A stretch of DNA of 9,387 nt from Methanomassiliicoccales archaeon (GTDB lineage Archaea > Thermoplasmatota > Thermoplasmata > SG8-5): contig DAOVXH010000062.1 of NCBI GenBank assembly GCA_030636255.1, positions 1 through 9,387 on the forward strand, given 5' to 3'. Made by a program: the position numbers and the translations under genes. The first letter of the stretch is position 1, and the number at the start of each line of letters is the position of its first letter. The notes under the pieces were generated by a model. It made no database searches and was not told where the DNA came from. It saw only the letters and a list, made by a program, of their open reading frames with translations. This document shows, one piece after another, positions 7,215 to 9,387 of this stretch.

Positions 7215-7871
7215 ATGAGTGAAGACGACCTGTTTACTGTGGTCTCGGAAGTGTACCGAAACGAACGCCGTAGCAAGGTGCTGACAAAGCTGCCAATCAA
7301 CTTCTACCCCAAGGCAGAAGAATATCTGGCAATGCAGAGAGAGGAATATAGCCAGGCCATTTTGATTCCATCCAATCCAAAGACAATGATGCTTCAGGAC
7401 CAGATAAAGAAGGTTGAGAAACGGCTGAAACATATCTATGAAATCAGGGAGCGAAAAATAGCACTGGCAGCACTAGACCGCATGGGCGGCTCAAATACTC
7501 CAGAACACATGACCAGGAAGGACAAGGAACTGTACGAATTACTGGTTGCCACACTTAAGAGTTTCAGGGATGGTGTTGAACCGCCCACAGTGCCAGAAAG
7601 GCCAAAGGTAGAAGCCAGGGCTGAACCAGTAACGGCACCACAGCCTGTTGTAAAAGAGGCACAGGCACAGATTATTGAAAGTGAACCGGAGACTCAAGCA
7701 AAGCCAGAAAAGAAAGATGAAAACATTGTGGTCCATGTTCTTGAGGACATTCCTTCATTCGTGGGAGCAGAGCATACCTATGACCTGAAAAAGGATGATA
7801 TGGTGACGCTTCCAAGCCAGTTCGCAAACCTTCTCTCAAGCAATGGCAAAGTTAGAATTGTTGAGGGCTGA
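7215..7871 (+). CDS. gins15: Archaeal GINS complex subunit, Gins15/Gins51 type
   Basis: A 218-residue subunit of GINS, which joins MCM and the GAN/Cdc45-type protein in the replicative helicase. The helical A domain covers about 1-120, with the family-like KLPINFYPKAEEYL start and IYEIRERKI helix. A Pro/Glu/Lys/Ala-rich flexible linker covers about 121-169. The small beta-rich B domain at about 170-218 is recognisable as VVHVLEDIPSFVG, then TYDL and VTLPSQFANLL. The A-then-B order is that of Sld5/Psf1 and archaeal Gins15/51, not of Gins23. In Thermoplasma the Gins15 protein alone forms a homotetramer; whether that holds here cannot be seen. No Shine-Dalgarno precedes the ATG, so the message may be leaderless. 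It lies upstream of rps12 but probably ends at its own T-run. Confidence 0.88.
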   Translation: MSEDDLFTVVSEVYRNERRSKVLTKLPINFYPKAEEYLAMQREEYSQAILIPSNPKTMMLQDQIKKVEKRLKHIYEIRERKIALAALDRMGGSNTPEHMTRKDKELYELLVATLKSFRDGVEPPTVPERPKVEARAEPVTAPQPVVKEAQAQIIESEPETQAKPEKKDENIVVHVLEDIPSFVGAEHTYDLKKDDMVTLPSQFANLLSSNGKVRIVEG

Positions 7872-7881
7872 TTTTACTGCC

Positions 7882-7894
7882 AAATTTACAGTAT
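7882..7894 (+). repeat. Direct repeat copy 1, AAATTTRCAGTAT
   Basis: AAATTTACAGTAT lies 10 bases after the GINS stop. A second copy with one difference (G for A) lies at 8016-8028, just before rps12. The pair brackets the rps12 promoter and leader. Confidence 0.4.
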
Positions 7895-7907
7895 AATAGC
7901 CAGATAT

Positions 7908-7913
7908 CTTTTT
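7908..7913 (+). terminator. T-run after the GINS gene
   Basis: CTTTTT lies 37 bases after the GINS stop. Just behind that stop, TACTG and CAGTA (about 7876-7893) can pair into a 5-bp hairpin. This is a plausible archaeal stop site that separates the gene from the rps12 promoter. Confidence 0.4.
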
Positions 7914-7926
7914 CCAATGTAATAAA

Positions 7927-7936
7927 GTATAAATAC
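7927..7936 (+). promoter_or_regulatory. TATA box for the rps12-rps7 transcript
   Basis: GTATAAATAC is the best archaeal TATA box in the window. With the usual spacing of about 25 bases, transcription would begin near 7955-7960, leaving a leader of about 95 bases before rps12. A second AT-rich string, TTATTAAT at 7942-7949, could shift the start a little. Confidence 0.6.
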
Positions 7937-7965
7937 AATAGTTATTAATCCCCCGCAACCCAACC

Positions 7966-8013
7966 ATGAAGGATAATGTATGGAAATATTTGGGGGGACG
8001 CAGATTTCATTAG
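7966..8013 (+). CDS. Possible 15-residue leader ORF upstream of rps12
   Basis: An ATG 5-10 bases behind the expected transcript start opens a frame of 15 codons ending in TAG, encoding a basic-ended peptide (MKDNVWKYLGGRRFH). It has no Shine-Dalgarno, but a nearly leaderless start would not need one. A run of six G (7992-7997) lies in its middle. Short frames like this arise by chance often, so the case rests only on its position. Confidence 0.25.
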   Translation: MKDNVWKYLGGRRFH

Positions 8014-8015
8014 TA

Positions 8016-8028
8016 AAATTTGCAGTAT
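8016..8028 (+). repeat. Direct repeat copy 2, AAATTTRCAGTAT
   Basis: AAATTTGCAGTAT lies 23 bases before the rps12 TTG start and inside the presumed mRNA leader. It matches copy 1 in 12 of 13 bases. Its place in the transcribed leader could suit a protein- or RNA-binding site. Confidence 0.4.
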
Positions 8029-8051
8029 GACCAATAGAACAGGTGGTAAAC

Positions 8052-8480
8052 TTGGCAAGAGGATTACATACGGCCAGAAAGCTGAAAGACAGCAGGCAAC
8101 AATTTAGATGGAACGACCGTTATTACAAAAAGCGGATACTTAAGCTCAAGGAGAAGGCTGACCCACTGGAAGGTTCAGCTCAGGCCAGGGGCATTGTCCT
8201 GGAGAAGGTAGGAATAGAGGCCAAGCAGCCAAATTCCGCCATCAGGAAGTGCGTCAAGGTCCAGCTTATCAAGAACGGCAGACAGATAACTGCATTTGCT
8301 GTTGGTGATGGAGCTATTAACTTCATTGATGAGCACGACGAAGTTCTCGTTGAAGGTATCGGCGGTAGGATGGGTCGTTCATATGGGGATATCCCCGGGG
8401 TGAGATTCAAGGTTATCCAGGTGAACAATGTCTCATTGGATGAGATGGTTCGCGGCAGAAAGGAGAAACCTGTGAGGTGA
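8052..8480 (+). CDS. rps12: Small ribosomal subunit protein S12 (uS12), archaeal type
   Basis: A 142-residue protein of the decoding centre, of normal archaeal length. Hallmarks are DPLEGSAQARGIVLEKVGIE at about 37-56, KQPNSAIRK at 58-66 (the loop contacting the decoding site), GDGAINFIDEHDEV at 85-98 and the C-terminal KPVR. I chose the TTG at 8052, giving an N-terminus MARGLHTARKLK, because AGGTGG lies 5 bases before it and archaeal S12 proteins begin near this point. A GTG at 8043 is in frame but sits inside that ribosome-binding site. The rps7 start follows 5 bases after the stop, so the two are cotranscribed and probably translationally coupled. In many archaea nusA precedes this gene; here the upstream gene is GINS. 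Confidence 0.95.
   Translation: MARGLHTARKLKDSRQQFRWNDRYYKKRILKLKEKADPLEGSAQARGIVLEKVGIEAKQPNSAIRKCVKVQLIKNGRQITAFAVGDGAINFIDEHDEVLVEGIGGRMGRSYGDIPGVRFKVIQVNNVSLDEMVRGRKEKPVR
8473..8480 (+). promoter_or_regulatory. Strong Shine-Dalgarno for rps7
   Basis: TGAGGTGA, which contains the rps12 stop codon, ends 5 bases before the ATG of rps7. It is a near-perfect match to the anti-Shine-Dalgarno of 16S rRNA and fixes the rps7 start at 8486, far ahead of the conserved S7 domain. This supports the long N-terminal tail being translated. Confidence 0.7.
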
Positions 8481-8485
8481 TTATT

Positions 8486-9387
8486 ATGGCAGAAGATGAG
8501 CCCGTTAAGGAAAAGACTGAAGAGCCAGTTGAGCCAAAAATCGAGGAACCAAAGACAGAGCAGCCAGTGGTCAAGGAACCAAAGGAAAAACCAGAGCCAG
8601 TTGAGGAAAAACCGGCAAAGGAAGCCCCTGCTGAAGAGTCCCCTAAAGAGGCGGCACCAGCAAAGGAAAAACCAGCCAAAAAAGAGGAAAAGGTTGAAGA
8701 GCCAAAAGCTGAAAAGCCAAAAAAGGCACCAGCCAAGCCCAAGGAGCAGAAAGCTGAAAAGCCACCGGCAGAAGAGAAGAAGCCAGAGGCAAAAAAGCCT
8801 GCACCACAGGACAAGGTTATTGGAATTCCACCTAATAAGCTTCTATTATTCGACAAATATGACCTTTCAGAAATTGTTGTTAGTGATGCTGGCCTGGCCA
8901 GATATATCAATCTTGACCCTGTTATGGTTCCACACACCGGAGCAAGGCATGCTAACCGACCATTTGCTAAAAACAAGATGAATATTGTAGAGCGCCTGGT
9001 CAATAATATGATGAGGACCGAAGATTACACAGGCAAGAAGACCAAAACCTACAAAGTTGTAATGGAGACATTTAACATCATAGAGAGAAAGACAAAAAAG
9101 AATCCTGTCCAGATACTTATTGATGCCCTGGAAAACACAACTCCAAGGGAAGAAGTCACCAGGTTGAGATACGGTGGGGTTTCAGTGCCAAAGGCTGTGG
9201 ATATCAGCTCGGCAAGGAGACTGGACATCGCTCTTCGGAACATCTGCAAGGGTGCGGTAAAAGCAACCTACAAGAATTCAAAGTCAATTGAAACCTGTCT
9301 GTCAAACGAGCTAATGCTGGCTGCAAAGGGAGATATGAACAGTGCAGCCATAGCCAAGAAAGAGGAAGTAGAGCGTATCGCTGCCTC
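8486..9387 (+). CDS. rps7: Small ribosomal subunit protein S7 (uS7) with long charged N-terminal tail, 3' end cut by window
   Basis: Three hundred codons are present before the window ends. Residues 1-108 are a low-complexity tail made of about 29 Glu, 27 Lys, 22 Pro and many Ala, with no aromatic, Cys, Gly, Arg or Leu. Its first half is net acidic and its second half net basic. The S7 fold begins near 109-118 (GIPPNKLLLFDKYDL) and contains the archaeal signatures VPHTGARHANRPFAKNKMN, NPVQILIDALENTTPREEV, RYGGVSVPKAVDISSARR and, at the end, AAIAKKEEVERIAAS. Archaeal S7 normally ends a few residues after that motif, so only a handful of codons seem missing. The core is of usual size (about 190 residues). 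S7 nucleates assembly of the 30S head and binds the 3' domain of 16S rRNA. The gene follows rps12 by 5 bases. Confidence 0.95.
   Translation, partial: MAEDEPVKEKTEEPVEPKIEEPKTEQPVVKEPKEKPEPVEEKPAKEAPAEESPKEAAPAKEKPAKKEEKVEEPKAEKPKKAPAKPKEQKAEKPPAEEKKPEAKKPAPQDKVIGIPPNKLLLFDKYDLSEIVVSDAGLARYINLDPVMVPHTGARHANRPFAKNKMNIVERLVNNMMRTEDYTGKKTKTYKVVMETFNIIERKTKKNPVQILIDALENTTPREEVTRLRYGGVSVPKAVDISSARRLDIALRNICKGAVKATYKNSKSIETCLSNELMLAAKGDMNSAAIAKKEEVERIAA

Noticed and set aside
8027..8110. Short ATG frame overlapping the start of rps12.
   Set aside because: It is out of frame with S12, ends after 27 codons and has no ribosome-binding site; the S12 start is better supported.
8496..8981. Plus-strand Lys/Gln/Arg/Ser-rich frame overlapping rps7.
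   Set aside because: It is the shifted frame of the same low-complexity tail. The rps7 frame has the Shine-Dalgarno and the S7 domain.
8413..9003. Long minus-strand frame opposite rps7, rich in Ser, Gly and Phe.
   Set aside because: It is the antisense image of the Lys/Glu/Pro-rich S7 tail; repetitive codons leave the opposite strand free of stops.
1..9387. A mobile element, CRISPR array, toxin-antitoxin pair or defence system.
   Set aside because: I saw no regularly spaced repeats, transposase or integrase motifs, or defence-type domains. The tRNA gene shows no attachment-site duplication within the window.

Overview
The window looks archaeal, and most likely belongs to a euryarchaeon of the Thermoplasmata/Poseidoniia kind. 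The reasons are: an archaeal GINS subunit with the alpha domain before the beta domain; ribosomal proteins S12 and S7 of archaeal type; TATA-like boxes; start sites that are either leaderless or preceded by a strong Shine-Dalgarno; and a tRNA that lacks an encoded CCA and carries an intron. The lineage is inferred from gene character, not from a database comparison.

Left part (118-4403, minus strand). A tRNA-Ala with anticodon CGC lies at the upstream end. In its T-loop it carries a 20-nt insertion that fits a bulge-helix-bulge intron at position 59/60. A T-run follows, and then four genes read the same way with tight spacing: a Cu(+)-type P1B ATPase (copA), a four-helix membrane protein with an N-terminal zinc ribbon, a PrsW-family intramembrane protease homologue, and a small two-helix membrane protein with a C-terminal zinc ribbon. 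The last three are packed together by a 23-nt overlap and a 1-nt gap, so they probably act together at the membrane.

Middle (4492-7117). A soluble TPR-repeat protein (plus strand) runs towards adenylosuccinate lyase purB (minus strand). Their stop codons are 4 bases apart.

Right part (7215-9387, plus strand). A GINS replication subunit shares a 97-bp divergent promoter region with purB. After a 180-bp leader region come rps12 and rps7, the start of a str-type ribosomal operon. The leader holds a clear TATA box, a possible 15-codon leader ORF, a C-run/G-run pair and a 13-bp near-identical direct repeat. S7 carries a 108-residue Lys/Glu/Pro/Ala tail at its N-terminus and is cut by the window edge, probably only a few codons from its end.

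The most interesting items are the T-loop intron in the tRNA, the copA/zinc-ribbon/PrsW cluster, the tail on S7, and the structured leader of rps12. I did not find a mobile element, CRISPR array or defence system.
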